A DNA stretch of 57,009 nt from Candidatus Merdisoma merdipullorum (GTDB taxonomy: Bacteria; Bacillota; Clostridia; Lachnospirales; Lachnospiraceae), in the NCBI GenBank assembly GCA_018715645.1, contig DVLE01000052.1, positions 1 to 57,009 of the forward strand, read 5' to 3'. The notes below the pieces were generated by a model. That model saw only the letters and a program-made list of their open reading frames with translations, ran no database searches and had not been told where the DNA came from. Positions 31,500 to 40,194 of the stretch are shown here, one piece after another (position 1 is the stretch's first letter; each line of letters starts with the position of its first letter). The position numbers were made by a program, and so were the translations under genes.

Positions 31500-32176
31500 C
31501 TCCGCTTCCGGTCGCCTGCAATGCGTCCATCTTCAAGAGTAATGATACGGTCTGCCGCCAAAGCGGCCTTCTCGTCATGGGTAACTAACAGAATCGTCTG
31601 ATTCAGCTTCCGATTGGATACTCTGAACAGATCCACGATCTCTTCTGCGTTCTTCCGGTCCAGATTCCCCGTGGGTTCGTCGGCCAATACAATCGCGGGC
31701 CGATAGATCAAAGCTCTGGCGATCGCCGCTCTCTGCTGCTGTCCTCCGGAAAGCTGTCCTGGCAGAGCATCCAGCTTATCTTGTATGCCCAGAGTTTCCG
31801 CCACCTCCTCAAAAAACTCCTGATTCACTTCCCGCCCATCCAGGGACAGCGGCAGCAAAATATTCTTCCGCACCGTCAGCGTCGGGATCAGATTGTAAAA
31901 CTGGTAAACGATTCCTACCTTTCTGCGGCGAAAGACCGCCGCCTTTGCAGCCTTCATCGAGGTGATTTCCTCTCCATCCACATAGACTTTTCCCTCCGTG
32001 GGCTTATCCACGCTTCCCAAAATATGAAGCAGCGTAGACTTTCCGGAACCGGAAGCCCCCATGACCGCTGCAAACTCCCCTTTTTCCAGCGACAGATCAA
32101 TTCCTGCCAGGGCCGTCACCTGCCCCGCTCCTGAACCGTATACTTTTTTCACACCTTCACATCTTATAATCTCCAC
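31496..32176 (-). CDS. ABC transporter ATP-binding protein (LolD/MacB family)
   Basis: A GTG start (MEIIRCEGVKKVYG) is chosen because AGGAGGG lies 5 bases upstream and gives a typical 226-residue length; a longer ATG-started opening adds 39 unrelated residues. Motifs are Walker A GASGSGKST, Q-loop VYQFYNLIP, signature LSGGQQQRAAIARAL, Walker B IVLADEPTGNLD and LLVTHDEKAA. It drives the overlapping FtsX-type permease. A phased repeat array lies just upstream of its likely promoter. Confidence 0.92.
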   Translation of the reverse strand: MEIIRCEGVKKVYGSGAGQVTALAGIDLSLEKGEFAAVMGASGSGKSTLLHILGSVDKPTEGKVYVDGEEITSMKAAKAAVFRRRKVGIVYQFYNLIPTLTVRKNILLPLSLDGREVNQEFFEEVAETLGIQDKLDALPGQLSGGQQQRAAIARALIYRPAIVLADEPTGNLDRKNAEEIVDLFRVSNRKLNQTILLVTHDEKAALAADRIITLEDGRIAGDRKRR

Positions 32177-32278
32177 TTTTTCCCTCCTTTTCTTATCTTC
32201 AATCGGCAATATCAGCCTTTCGCCAAAACATTCCTGTCCGGGCCGCAGCTTACCTGCCGCAAAATTTCCTGCAATATA

Positions 32279-32323
32279 AGAATAGCAGGGCAAAGTGACA
32301 GTTCAGTGACAAACTCAGTGATA
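32279..32323 (-). promoter_or_regulatory. Phased direct repeats and putative promoter upstream of the ABC genes
   Basis: Three AGTGACA-like units on the plus strand start at 32294, 32305 and 32317 (AGTGACA, AGTGACA, AGTGATA), 11 and 12 bases apart. On the minus strand they read TGTCACT. They end about 10 bases before a TATTCT (32279-32284) that could be the -10 of the ABC genes. The third unit overlaps the kinase stop codon. The arrangement fits binding of the neighbouring OmpR-type regulator to activate the transporter. Confidence 0.55.
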
Positions 32324-33493
32324 ATAAAGACGAATTTCAAAGCAGGCGCCGCCATCAGGATGATTCCTTGCCGTAAGGCTGCCATTCTGAAGGCTGAAAA
32401 TGGAATACGCCAGCGCCAGCCCTATCCCCGCGCCGTCCGGAGCCGCGTTTTTTCCCCGGTAAAACCGTTCAAAAAGATGCGGCAGATCCTCCGGAGCAAA
32501 GCCTGTCCCCTGATCCCACATCCGAATCTCCACATACAGAGGATTCGCGGTATAATCGCAGAAAATGGTTCCTCCCTCCTGTGAATGTTCCATACAGTTT
32601 TTGAAAAGATTCATCAAAGCCTCCATGGTCCATTCCATATCTCCCAAAAATTCAGCTCTTCCCTTGTCCGGAATCTCCGTGCGGACGCCCGCCCTGTCAA
32701 ACAGCTCACGGAGATTTTCGGATGCGAGGCATAACACTGTATAGACGTCCACGCTCTCCCTTTTCAGCTCCAGTGTTCCTGCATCGATCTTTGACAAGGT
32801 CAACAGGGCTTCTTCCAGACGATTCAGCCGTCCTATCTGCCTTCTGACCGGTTCGATATAAGGATTCCCGGCATTTCTCTCCATAAGCTGCAAAGACAGA
32901 TCGGCAGCCGTAAGGGGCGTCTTAAGCTGGTGGGCGATATTGGCCAGATTGTCCGCAAAGCTCTTTTTGGCCTTCAGCGCCTCCTCCCTTGTGACGTACA
33001 GCTTTGTAACCGTCTTATAGATCTCGTCCTGAAGTCCGGAGTATTCATCCTCGCGTGTCTGAACCAGCGTCCCCGTCTCCCCCAGATTCACCCGTTCCAG
33101 ATACCGGGTAAGCTCCAGGAGCCTTTTATTCTTTTTTTTATCCGCCAGAACAAAGCATAAAAGAAAGGATGCCATCCCCAGAACTCCCGTAAGCAAAGTC
33201 AGAAGAAGCATATCCCGGACCTCGTTTTCCCCGAAATCCCGGATCTCGTATCCATACTGTTTCAGAAAGCCTGCATTCTCGCCCAGCCCAGCCTGATATG
33301 CTTTTAACGATTGTGAAAGTTCTTCTTCCAGTTCCGGGTAATTCTCCAAAATCACACTGCAAAAAGCTTCCGTCTGTTCGTATGACGCCTTCTGATACAG
33401 GCGCTGCCACAATCCGGTAAGCAGTGCAAGCCCCGCCAGGAATACGGCTGCTGGAAGCAGGAACAGCAGTTTTTTCCGCCTTTTTCCAGTCAT
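32315..33493 (-). CDS. Sensor histidine kinase of the ABC-linked two-component system
   Basis: The 392-residue kinase has two membrane segments at about 8-28 and 116-137. They enclose an extracellular domain of about 85 residues (ENYPELEEELSQSLKAYQAG). A short linker leads to HisKA with His in NIAHQLKTPLTAADL, and the ATPase domain has NLFKNCMEHS, DQGTGF and GAGIGLALAYSIF. The start overlaps the regulator stop by 4 bases (ATGA). A medium-sized extracellular domain suggests it may sense a ligand directly, unlike the Bce-type intramembrane kinases that have almost none. Confidence 0.92.
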   Translation of the reverse strand: MTGKRRKKLLFLLPAAVFLAGLALLTGLWQRLYQKASYEQTEAFCSVILENYPELEEELSQSLKAYQAGLGENAGFLKQYGYEIRDFGENEVRDMLLLTLLTGVLGMASFLLCFVLADKKKNKRLLELTRYLERVNLGETGTLVQTREDEYSGLQDEIYKTVTKLYVTREEALKAKKSFADNLANIAHQLKTPLTAADLSLQLMERNAGNPYIEPVRRQIGRLNRLEEALLTLSKIDAGTLELKRESVDVYTVLCLASENLRELFDRAGVRTEIPDKGRAEFLGDMEWTMEALMNLFKNCMEHSQEGGTIFCDYTANPLYVEIRMWDQGTGFAPEDLPHLFERFYRGKNAAPDGAGIGLALAYSIFSLQNGSLTARNHPDGGACFEIRLYYH

Positions 33494-34179
33494 TCGGTAT
33501 CCTCCATTCTGTATCCGAAGCTGCGGATCGTCTTGAGACAGGACGGATTCCCCAGCTTCTCCCGGAGACGCTTCATCGTAACGGTCAGCGTATTATCATT
33601 TACAAAGCTGCCGCTGCTGTCCCAGATCTGCTCCAGAAGCAGGGAACGTGTCACGGTTCGTCCTTTATTTTCCATTAGAATCCGAAAAAGCTGATATTCC
33701 GGCCAGCTCAGAGCAACCTCCCTTCCCTGGCTGAATACTTTCATTTTCCCTGTATCCAGCAAAAGTCCGCCGCAGAAAAAACAGTTCTCCCGTACGCCGC
33801 CTGACCGCCGCAGCAAAGCCTGAATCCTTGAATACAATACCTCCAGCTCAAAAGGCTTCACAATATAGTCGTCGGCTCCATTCCCCAGGCCGGCCACGAT
33901 GTCTCTGGAATCTCCGCGTACCGTAAGAAAGATAAGAGGCAGCCTGTCCCACCGCTCCCGAATCCAGCGGCAAAAAGCGTCTCCCTGCCCGTCCGGCATG
34001 TTCCAGTCCACAAGCATCAGATCCGGCGCTCCCTCCAGCATAGCCTGCCTGGCTTCCTTAAGCGTGGGAAGAATCCTCACCCTGCAGCCTTTCTGTTCCA
34101 GATATTCCTTTACAAACCGGGCAATAGCCGCATCATCCTCCACATAAAAAAAATTCCCCTGGGAATACGGTTTTTCCAT
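33490..34179 (-). CDS. OmpR-family response regulator of the ABC-linked system
   Basis: The start MEKPYSQGNFFYVEDD has AGGAGAG upstream; a longer opening to 4269-type positions upstream (34269) adds 30 unlikely residues. The 229-residue protein has acidic residues E14, D15 and D16, phosphoacceptor D58 (DLMLVDWNMPDG), the ADDYIVKPFELE segment and a C-terminal winged helix (NDNTLTVTMKRLREKLG). The usual LTA-R/K motif reads LTVRGDS. It heads the regulator-kinase-ATPase-permease cluster. Its own promoter is not obvious. Confidence 0.92.
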   Translation of the reverse strand: MEKPYSQGNFFYVEDDAAIARFVKEYLEQKGCRVRILPTLKEARQAMLEGAPDLMLVDWNMPDGQGDAFCRWIRERWDRLPLIFLTVRGDSRDIVAGLGNGADDYIVKPFELEVLYSRIQALLRRSGGVRENCFFCGGLLLDTGKMKVFSQGREVALSWPEYQLFRILMENKGRTVTRSLLLEQIWDSSGSFVNDNTLTVTMKRLREKLGNPSCLKTIRSFGYRMEDTE

Positions 34180-34253
34180 TTTCTCTCCTTTCTCCTGGTA
34201 CATTCTTCTAAAATACAAGAATATGTAAACCCGAATATTTTCCCTGTAGCGAA

Positions 34254-34283
34254 AAGGCGGCGCAGCCAAAGCTGCGCCGCCTT
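34254..34283. terminator. Strong hairpin between phospholipase-like gene and response regulator
   Basis: A 12-bp perfect GC-rich stem (AAGGCGGCGCAG with CTGCGCCGCCTT) has a CCAAAG loop and CTAAATT beyond. It probably ends the minus-strand transcript from the gene at 34354-34950. The rest of 34180-34353 shows no gene. Confidence 0.65.
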
Positions 34284-34353
34284 CTAAATTCCCTGTATCC
34301 TACGGCCGGTATCATTACCCGCCGATATATCCTGCCTGCCGCAGGGCCCCATC

Positions 34354-34950
34354 CTAAGCCAGACAGAGCCGCTTTGTCATCTCGATTCCCATTGCCCGGT
34401 TTACCAGGTTCAGGATAGCCTGCACTACCTGATGACAGATGCGGACGATAAACTCGCAATCCTCTTTTACTCCGTGCTCCCTTTCCAGATAATCCACATG
34501 AGCCTTACGGATAAAAGAGCATACTGCTTCCGGCGTCTCAAACTTTCTTCCGTCAATCTTTGTCTGGAAAGCCTTTCCGCTTCTCACATATTCCAGAAGC
34601 TGAAGTTTTAACTCCTTTTCGTATGCGCAATGATCCTTGAAACCGCCTTCGTAAATCAGATTGTGCGGAAAAGTAAAGTAATCCGCGATATAATGGATAA
34701 TCTCGCCGAGCCTTCTCATAAAGGCGCGTGCGTTGCGGAGAATCAGCTCCGCATCCAAAGAAAGATCACAAATTCTGTCTTTCACCATCTCAAAGGTCCC
34801 CTCAAACTCATGACGCTGCGTCAGGAAAGACGGCTTACAGTCGGGAAGAATGCTTCCCAGATAAAACGCCTTCCGGTGTTCCGTCATAACCGGGACCTCC
34901 ATATCCTTCACAATATACTTCGCAAGTGAGACGTGTGATTTCTTTCTCAA
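34354..34950 (-). CDS. Zinc-dependent phospholipase C / S1-P1-nuclease-like protein
   Basis: A TTG start (MRKKSHVSLAKYIV) is supported by AGGAGG upstream; no ATG fits better. The 198-residue protein has family histidines and acids in TEHRKAFYLGSILPDCKPSF, LGEIIHYIADYFTFPHN and DHCAYEKELKLQL, as in PF00882 zinc-dependent phospholipase C. There is no signal peptide, and the length is shorter than clostridial alpha-toxin, so this is the small cytoplasmic subfamily common in gut Clostridia. Its substrate is not established and nothing suggests a toxin. Confidence 0.82.
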   Translation of the reverse strand: MRKKSHVSLAKYIVKDMEVPVMTEHRKAFYLGSILPDCKPSFLTQRHEFEGTFEMVKDRICDLSLDAELILRNARAFMRRLGEIIHYIADYFTFPHNLIYEGGFKDHCAYEKELKLQLLEYVRSGKAFQTKIDGRKFETPEAVCSFIRKAHVDYLEREHGVKEDCEFIVRICHQVVQAILNLVNRAMGIEMTKRLCLA

Positions 34951-35017
34951 TACCTTTTCCTCCTAATATGCATCAGCCGTACCGATACATATAACCCTTC
35001 CTTTTGCCACCTTTCTT

Positions 35018-35046
35018 ATCATACTCTAAAAGCCTCTGGTTGTCCA
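35018..35046 (-). promoter_or_regulatory. Promoter of the phospholipase-C-like gene
   Basis: On the minus strand TGGACA (35041-35046), a 17-base spacer and TATGAT (35018-35023), about 68 bases before the TTG start. Confidence 0.55.
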
Positions 35047-35097
35047 TAACTAACTTTGCCAATCATTTAAAAATTTTACGTCTTTTTTTCGCCTATT

Positions 35098-35619
35098 TCA
35101 ATAAAAACCGGCCCAATGATCTGCCACTTCCTCCGCAATTTCCTCCGCGCTTCGGTCATCGGTGGCCACCAGAACATCTGCCGCCGCTTCATATTTATTC
35201 CTGCGTTCCGAAAGGAGTTCTGAGATGTATTCTACATTCTTATGTCCTTCCAGCAGCGGACGGTCATGGCTGTCCTTTACCCTTTCCAAAATTGTCTCCG
35301 GCCGGGCTGTCAGAAACACAATGATTCCGCTCCTTTTCATGGCCTCCACGTTGCATACGCGAAGCGGGACTCCTCCCCCGCAGGAGACGACCGTATTTTC
35401 CTTATTTTCCAGAGAAAGCAAAAGCTCCGTCTCCAGCTCCCGGAAATATTCCTCGCCATGCAGGCGAAAAATCTCGGAGATTGCCATGCCTTCTCTGCGC
35501 TCAATCTCCTTATCCATCTCCAGCCATTCCATTCCATGCTGCCTGTGCAGCCATCTGGCGACAGTGCTTTTTCCCGCTCCCATAAATCCGATTAAAAATA
35601 TGTTCCTTTTCCGGCTCAT
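35098..35619 (-). CDS. aroK: Shikimate kinase
   Basis: The 173-residue kinase has Walker A GFMGAGKSTVARWL, the shikimate-binding Asp and Arg in WLEMDKEIERREGMAI and EEYFRELETE, the SCGGGVPLR loop and the lid Arg in DRPLLEG. It phosphorylates shikimate in aromatic amino acid synthesis. No other aro gene adjoins it. It lies downstream of polC on the same strand, with 54 bases between, and may be cotranscribed. Confidence 0.95.
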   Translation of the reverse strand: MSRKRNIFLIGFMGAGKSTVARWLHRQHGMEWLEMDKEIERREGMAISEIFRLHGEEYFRELETELLLSLENKENTVVSCGGGVPLRVCNVEAMKRSGIIVFLTARPETILERVKDSHDRPLLEGHKNVEYISELLSERRNKYEAAADVLVATDDRSAEEIAEEVADHWAGFY

Positions 35620-35673
35620 CCGTTCGTATCCTTTCCTCTCATATCCCGCGCACAGGCATTCTTCAGGATTTCT

Positions 35674-38600
35674 TTACACAAAATCAAACAGGGAAAGCTG
35701 GTTGGATTCCGGCATATCCCCCAGAAGCCCCAGATCGCCCATCAGATCTATAACCGTCTTTGACAGCTTGCTGCGGCTGCGCAGATCGTCCTTCGACAGG
35801 AAGGGACCAGCCTTCGCCGCTTCGTAAAGCTGATCGGCCGCCTTATCGCCCAGACCTTCGATGGTACTCAAAGAAGGCATCAGCTTTCCGTCTATAATCT
35901 GGAAATGATGCGCCTTTGCCCGGTAAATATCAATAGGCAGAAACTCAAAGCCGCGGGCGTACATCTCCTGCACAATGTGCATATCCTTCATGGTATCCTG
36001 CTCCTTCTTGGACAGGGAATCGCTTCTTCTCTTATAGTCTGCCATATAATAGGCCAGACGCTCTTTTCCCTGGCACATCAGCTCGTAGCTGAAGGCGGAC
36101 GCACGGATACTGAAATAAGCCGCATAGTAGGCCAGCGGATAATTGATCTTGCAGTAGGCGATCCGCCAGGCCATCATGACGTAAGCCGCCGCGTGAGCCT
36201 TCGGGAACATATATTTGATCAGGGTACAGGACTCGATATACCAGTCCTCCACGCCTGCCGCCTTCATGGCCTCGATCCATTCCGGCTTCAGTCCCTTACC
36301 CTTACGCACGCTCTCCATGATGGTAAAGGAGAGGCTCGGCTCCACGCCCATCTGGATCAGGTAAAGCATAATATCGTCACGGGTACAGATAGCCGTGGAA
36401 ATCGTCGCTTTCCCCTCTTTGATGAATCTCTGCGCGTTATTCAGCCACACATCCGTACCATGGGACAGACCGGAGATCCGGATCAGATCCGAGAAGGACT
36501 GCGGCTTCGCGTCCACCACCATCTGGATAACGAAATCTGTTCCAAACTCCGGGATGCCAAGGCAGCCTAAGGGACAGCCGTCAATATCCTCCGGCGTGAT
36601 TCCCAGAGCTTCCGTATTCTTAAACAGGGACATGACGCCCGGATCATCCAGCGGAATCGTCTTCGCGTCGATCCCGGTCAAATCCTCCAGCATACGAATC
36701 ATCGTCGGATCATCGTGTCCGAGAATATCAAGCTTCAACAGGTTGTGGTCGATAGAGTGGTAATCAAAATGCGTCGTGATAATATCTGTGGTCATATCGT
36801 TGGCCGGATGCTGTATCGGCGTGAACGAGTGAATCTCCTCGCCGTGGGGAAGCACCACGATGCCGCCCGGATGCTGTCCGGTCGAACGGCGCACGCCCAC
36901 GCAGCCCTGTACGATCCGGTCAATCTCGCAGTTTCGCTTGTGCTGACCTCGTTCCTCATAATAATTCTTCACATAGCCAAAAGCCGTCTTGTCTGCCAGC
37001 GTGCCGATGGTTCCGGCCCGGAAGGTCTGTCCCGTACCGAAGATCACCTCTGTGTATTTGTGCGCCTTGGACTGATAATCGCCGGAAAAGTTCAGGTCAA
37101 TGTCCGGCTCCTTGTCTCCTTTGAAGCCCAGGAAGGTCTCAAAAGGAATGTCAAATCCCTCTTTCTTCAAAGGCGTTCCGCAGACAGGGCAAGCCTTATC
37201 CGGCATATCGCAGCCGGCTGCTCCCGCGTACTTTCGCACCTCCTCGGAATCAAAATCGCTGTAGTGACAGGAGGGACAGTAATAATGAGGCGGCAGCGGA
37301 TTTACTTCCGTAATTCCGGCCATGGTCGCCACAAAGGAGGAACCTACGGAACCACGGGAACCCACCAGATAGCCGTCCGCATTGGACTTCCACACCAGCT
37401 TCTGAGCGATGATATACATAACTGCGAAGCCGTTGGAGATAATGGAGTGCAGCTCCTTCTCCAGCCGCTCCGTAACCACCGGCGGAAGCTCCTCCCCGTA
37501 AATGGAATGGGCCTTCTCATAACAGATGTCGCGCAGTGTCTGATCGGAATTTTCGATAACCGGAGGACACTTATCCGGCCGCACGGGGGAGATCCGCTCT
37601 ATCATATCCGCAATCTTATTCGTATTCCCGACGACGACCTCCCATGCCTTGTCGCTTCCCAGATACTCAAACTCCGCCAGCATCTCCTCCGTCGTGCGAA
37701 GATAGAGGGGCGCCTGTTCGTCCGCATCCTTAAATCCCTTTCCGGCCATGATAATCCTTCGGTACACCTCATCCTCCGGATTTAGGAAATGTACGTCGCA
37801 GGTAGCCACTACAGGCTTGTGAAACTGCTCTCCAAGGGCGACGATTTTCTTATTCAGACGGATCAGATCGTCCTTTGACTCAAAAGTGGGACGCTCTCCC
37901 CGCAGCATAAATTCATTGTTTCCAAGAGGCTGGATTTCCAGGTAATCGTAAAAATTCACAAGCCTCGCAATCTCCTCCTCCGGCGCAGAGCGCACAAGAG
38001 CCTGGTACAGCTCTCCGGCTTCGCAGGCGGAGCCAATGATCAGCCCTTCCCTGTGCTTTTGGAGCACGCTCTTGGGGATCCTCGGAACCCTCGCGAAATA
38101 ATCCAGATGCGACCAGGAAACCAGCCGGTACAGATTTACGCGCCCGATCTCATTCTTCGCCAGAAGGATCACATGATAACTCGGCAGTTTTTTGACCGCC
38201 TCCTTATCCAGCGCGCTCATCTGGTTCACCCCGTCCAGATCCGTAACGTCCCTGTCTTTTAACATCTGCACAAATTTCACGAAAATCTCCGCCGTACAGC
38301 CCGCATCGTCTACAGCCCTGTGATGGTTTTCCAGGGAAACATTCAAGGCCTTCGCCACCGTATCCAGCTTATAGCGAGGGAGCTTCGGCAAAAGCACTCG
38401 TGCCAGGGCTACCGTATCCACGACGGTAAAGGCGCAGGGAAGTCCCTGCCGTTCACTATTCTTACGGATAAAGCTCATGTCGAAGCCAGCGTTATGGGCC
38501 ACCATGACGGCTCCCTCGCAGAATTTCAGGAACTTCGGCAAAATCTCCTCGATGGTGGGCTCTCCCATAACCATCTCGTCGCTGATGCCAGTCAGCTTTT

Positions 38601-40188
38601 CGATCTCAAAGGGAATCGGCGTCTGTGGGTTCACAAAGACGCTGAATTTATCCTTAATCTGTCCGCCCTCCACACGGACGGCTCCGATCTCTATGATCCG
38701 GTCATTTTCCGCGCTGAAACCGGTAGTCTCTATGTCAAAGACCACGTAAGGAGCATCCAGGCTCTGCCCCCTGGAATCCTCCACGATGTCCTTCATATCA
38801 TCTACCAGATAGCCCTCCATGCCGTAGATGACCTTAAAAGAGTCTCCTTTGTCAAGACTGTGGCTGGCGTCCGGATAAGCCTGCACTACGCCGTGGTCCG
38901 TCACTGCGATGGCCTTGTGGCCCCAGGACTTGGCCCGCTTGATGATCTCCTTCACATCGGAGACTCCATCCATATCGCTCATCTTCGTGTGGCAGTGCAG
39001 CTCCACCCGTTTTATCTCGCTGTTGTCCATCCGAGGCTTGCGAAAATCGGAGGACTTCTTTATGCCTGTCACCGAACCTATGGTCAGCTCATTGTCGAAA
39101 CGATCCTGAGCAGTCAGACCCCGGATGCGCACAAAGGAACCCTTTGCCACCTTTTCCCGCAGGGAATCAAGCTCCTCGTTTTTGGCAAAAAACTTTACCC
39201 GGATGGTATCCGTATAGTCCGTCACCGTGATCGTCACGATGGTTTTCTCTCCACGGATCTCCCGCTCGTCCCAGCCCGTGATCTGACCGTGAATCACCAC
39301 TTCTCCCATCTCGCCCACAATCTGAACCAGATCGGTGATCTCCCCATCGTCGAAATCACGGCCGAACAGTACGTCAGGATTGCTGCTCTTTCCGCCCCGG
39401 TAGCGGTTTCCTCCGCTTTTCAGATGCCTTCCATATGCATAATCACTCTGACCGAATCCGCCGTAAGCTTTCTTTTCACCCGGCTTTTTCGCGGCTTCCG
39501 CTTTCTTTGCGGTCCCAGCCGCCTTCTGTGCCTTCGCAGCCTTTCCGTCCGCCGGGGCCGCCTGACTCTCCGCCGTCTCCCCGCTTTGCTCCTGCTCCGT
39601 CTTCAGCAGAATCATATGTTCCATCATCCGGGCAGCCTGCCGCTCAATATCTACCCTGCCGGTCCGCTTCTTCTTCTCCTCATCTCTCTCCACAAACTCT
39701 GTCTGAATCCGCAGATCGAGACCGCAGCGTTCCGTGAAGATCTTATAGAGTACCCGGATCAGCTCGTCCGCCGCATCCTCTCCAAGCGTAGTCTTGACAA
39801 GTTCCAGGCGCATCAGGTTTTCTTCGGGAAATGAGATATTGGCTCCGCGAAACAGGTTATATTCCAAAATGCTGTAATGCTTCAGCTCATAGAGGATACT
39901 GTCTTTGTAAAGTTCCAGAAGCTTTTCCGGCGTGTACTGCCCGGAAAGCTCATACCGCTCCAGAATTTTAAGCTCCACCTCCGCCCTGCCGAAAAGCTGC
40001 CGCTTCAGCGTGCGCTCAAGCTGAAAAAGCTGCTCCTTATGGATCAGCTTTCCGCTTACGAGATAAACCCGGATAAAATTTTTTGCTCGGTTAGAGGTCA
40101 CCTTTTCCACCCGAACCTGTTCCAGCAGATCGAGAAGTCCCTGCTCCAGATTCAAAGGCGGGAATACCTCCGCGAACATTTTCGTCAT
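35674..40188 (-). CDS. polC: DNA polymerase III alpha subunit, PolC type
   Basis: The 1504-residue replicative polymerase has the Gram-positive PolC layout. An N-terminal domain is followed by a Lys/Ala-rich insert near residues 196-245. The OB fold is near 285-365, the PHP domain from about 394 (ELHCHTKMSDMDGVSD) with the proofreading exonuclease inserted at about 475-650 (YVVFDIETTGF, VMVAHNAGFD, HHRAVDDAGCTA). A zinc-binding module lies near 965-1005 (CPSCHY, CPVCGTPL) and the polymerase core begins near PDIDLNFSGDY at about 1029. AGGAG lies 9 bases before the ATG. Only six bases separate it from ispG. Confidence 0.98.
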   Translation of the reverse strand: MTKMFAEVFPPLNLEQGLLDLLEQVRVEKVTSNRAKNFIRVYLVSGKLIHKEQLFQLERTLKRQLFGRAEVELKILERYELSGQYTPEKLLELYKDSILYELKHYSILEYNLFRGANISFPEENLMRLELVKTTLGEDAADELIRVLYKIFTERCGLDLRIQTEFVERDEEKKKRTGRVDIERQAARMMEHMILLKTEQEQSGETAESQAAPADGKAAKAQKAAGTAKKAEAAKKPGEKKAYGGFGQSDYAYGRHLKSGGNRYRGGKSSNPDVLFGRDFDDGEITDLVQIVGEMGEVVIHGQITGWDEREIRGEKTIVTITVTDYTDTIRVKFFAKNEELDSLREKVAKGSFVRIRGLTAQDRFDNELTIGSVTGIKKSSDFRKPRMDNSEIKRVELHCHTKMSDMDGVSDVKEIIKRAKSWGHKAIAVTDHGVVQAYPDASHSLDKGDSFKVIYGMEGYLVDDMKDIVEDSRGQSLDAPYVVFDIETTGFSAENDRIIEIGAVRVEGGQIKDKFSVFVNPQTPIPFEIEKLTGISDEMVMGEPTIEEILPKFLKFCEGAVMVAHNAGFDMSFIRKNSERQGLPCAFTVVDTVALARVLLPKLPRYKLDTVAKALNVSLENHHRAVDDAGCTAEIFVKFVQMLKDRDVTDLDGVNQMSALDKEAVKKLPSYHVILLAKNEIGRVNLYRLVSWSHLDYFARVPRIPKSVLQKHREGLIIGSACEAGELYQALVRSAPEEEIARLVNFYDYLEIQPLGNNEFMLRGERPTFESKDDLIRLNKKIVALGEQFHKPVVATCDVHFLNPEDEVYRRIIMAGKGFKDADEQAPLYLRTTEEMLAEFEYLGSDKAWEVVVGNTNKIADMIERISPVRPDKCPPVIENSDQTLRDICYEKAHSIYGEELPPVVTERLEKELHSIISNGFAVMYIIAQKLVWKSNADGYLVGSRGSVGSSFVATMAGITEVNPLPPHYYCPSCHYSDFDSEEVRKYAGAAGCDMPDKACPVCGTPLKKEGFDIPFETFLGFKGDKEPDIDLNFSGDYQSKAHKYTEVIFGTGQTFRAGTIGTLADKTAFGYVKNYYEERGQHKRNCEIDRIVQGCVGVRRSTGQHPGGIVVLPHGEEIHSFTPIQHPANDMTTDIITTHFDYHSIDHNLLKLDILGHDDPTMIRMLEDLTGIDAKTIPLDDPGVMSLFKNTEALGITPEDIDGCPLGCLGIPEFGTDFVIQMVVDAKPQSFSDLIRISGLSHGTDVWLNNAQRFIKEGKATISTAICTRDDIMLYLIQMGVEPSLSFTIMESVRKGKGLKPEWIEAMKAAGVEDWYIESCTLIKYMFPKAHAAAYVMMAWRIAYCKINYPLAYYAAYFSIRASAFSYELMCQGKERLAYYMADYKRRSDSLSKKEQDTMKDMHIVQEMYARGFEFLPIDIYRAKAHHFQIIDGKLMPSLSTIEGLGDKAADQLYEAAKAGPFLSKDDLRSRSKLSKTVIDLMGDLGLLGDMPESNQLSLFDFV

Positions 40189-40194
40189 ATGTAT

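Noticed and set aside
34354-34950. Clostridial alpha-toxin-like virulence phospholipase
   Set aside because: The protein is short, lacks a signal peptide and the C-terminal membrane-binding domain; it belongs to a small non-toxin subfamily.
38320-39834. A 504-codon open frame on the plus strand inside polC
   Set aside because: Antisense to the PHP and exonuclease domains of PolC; no motifs and no ribosome site.
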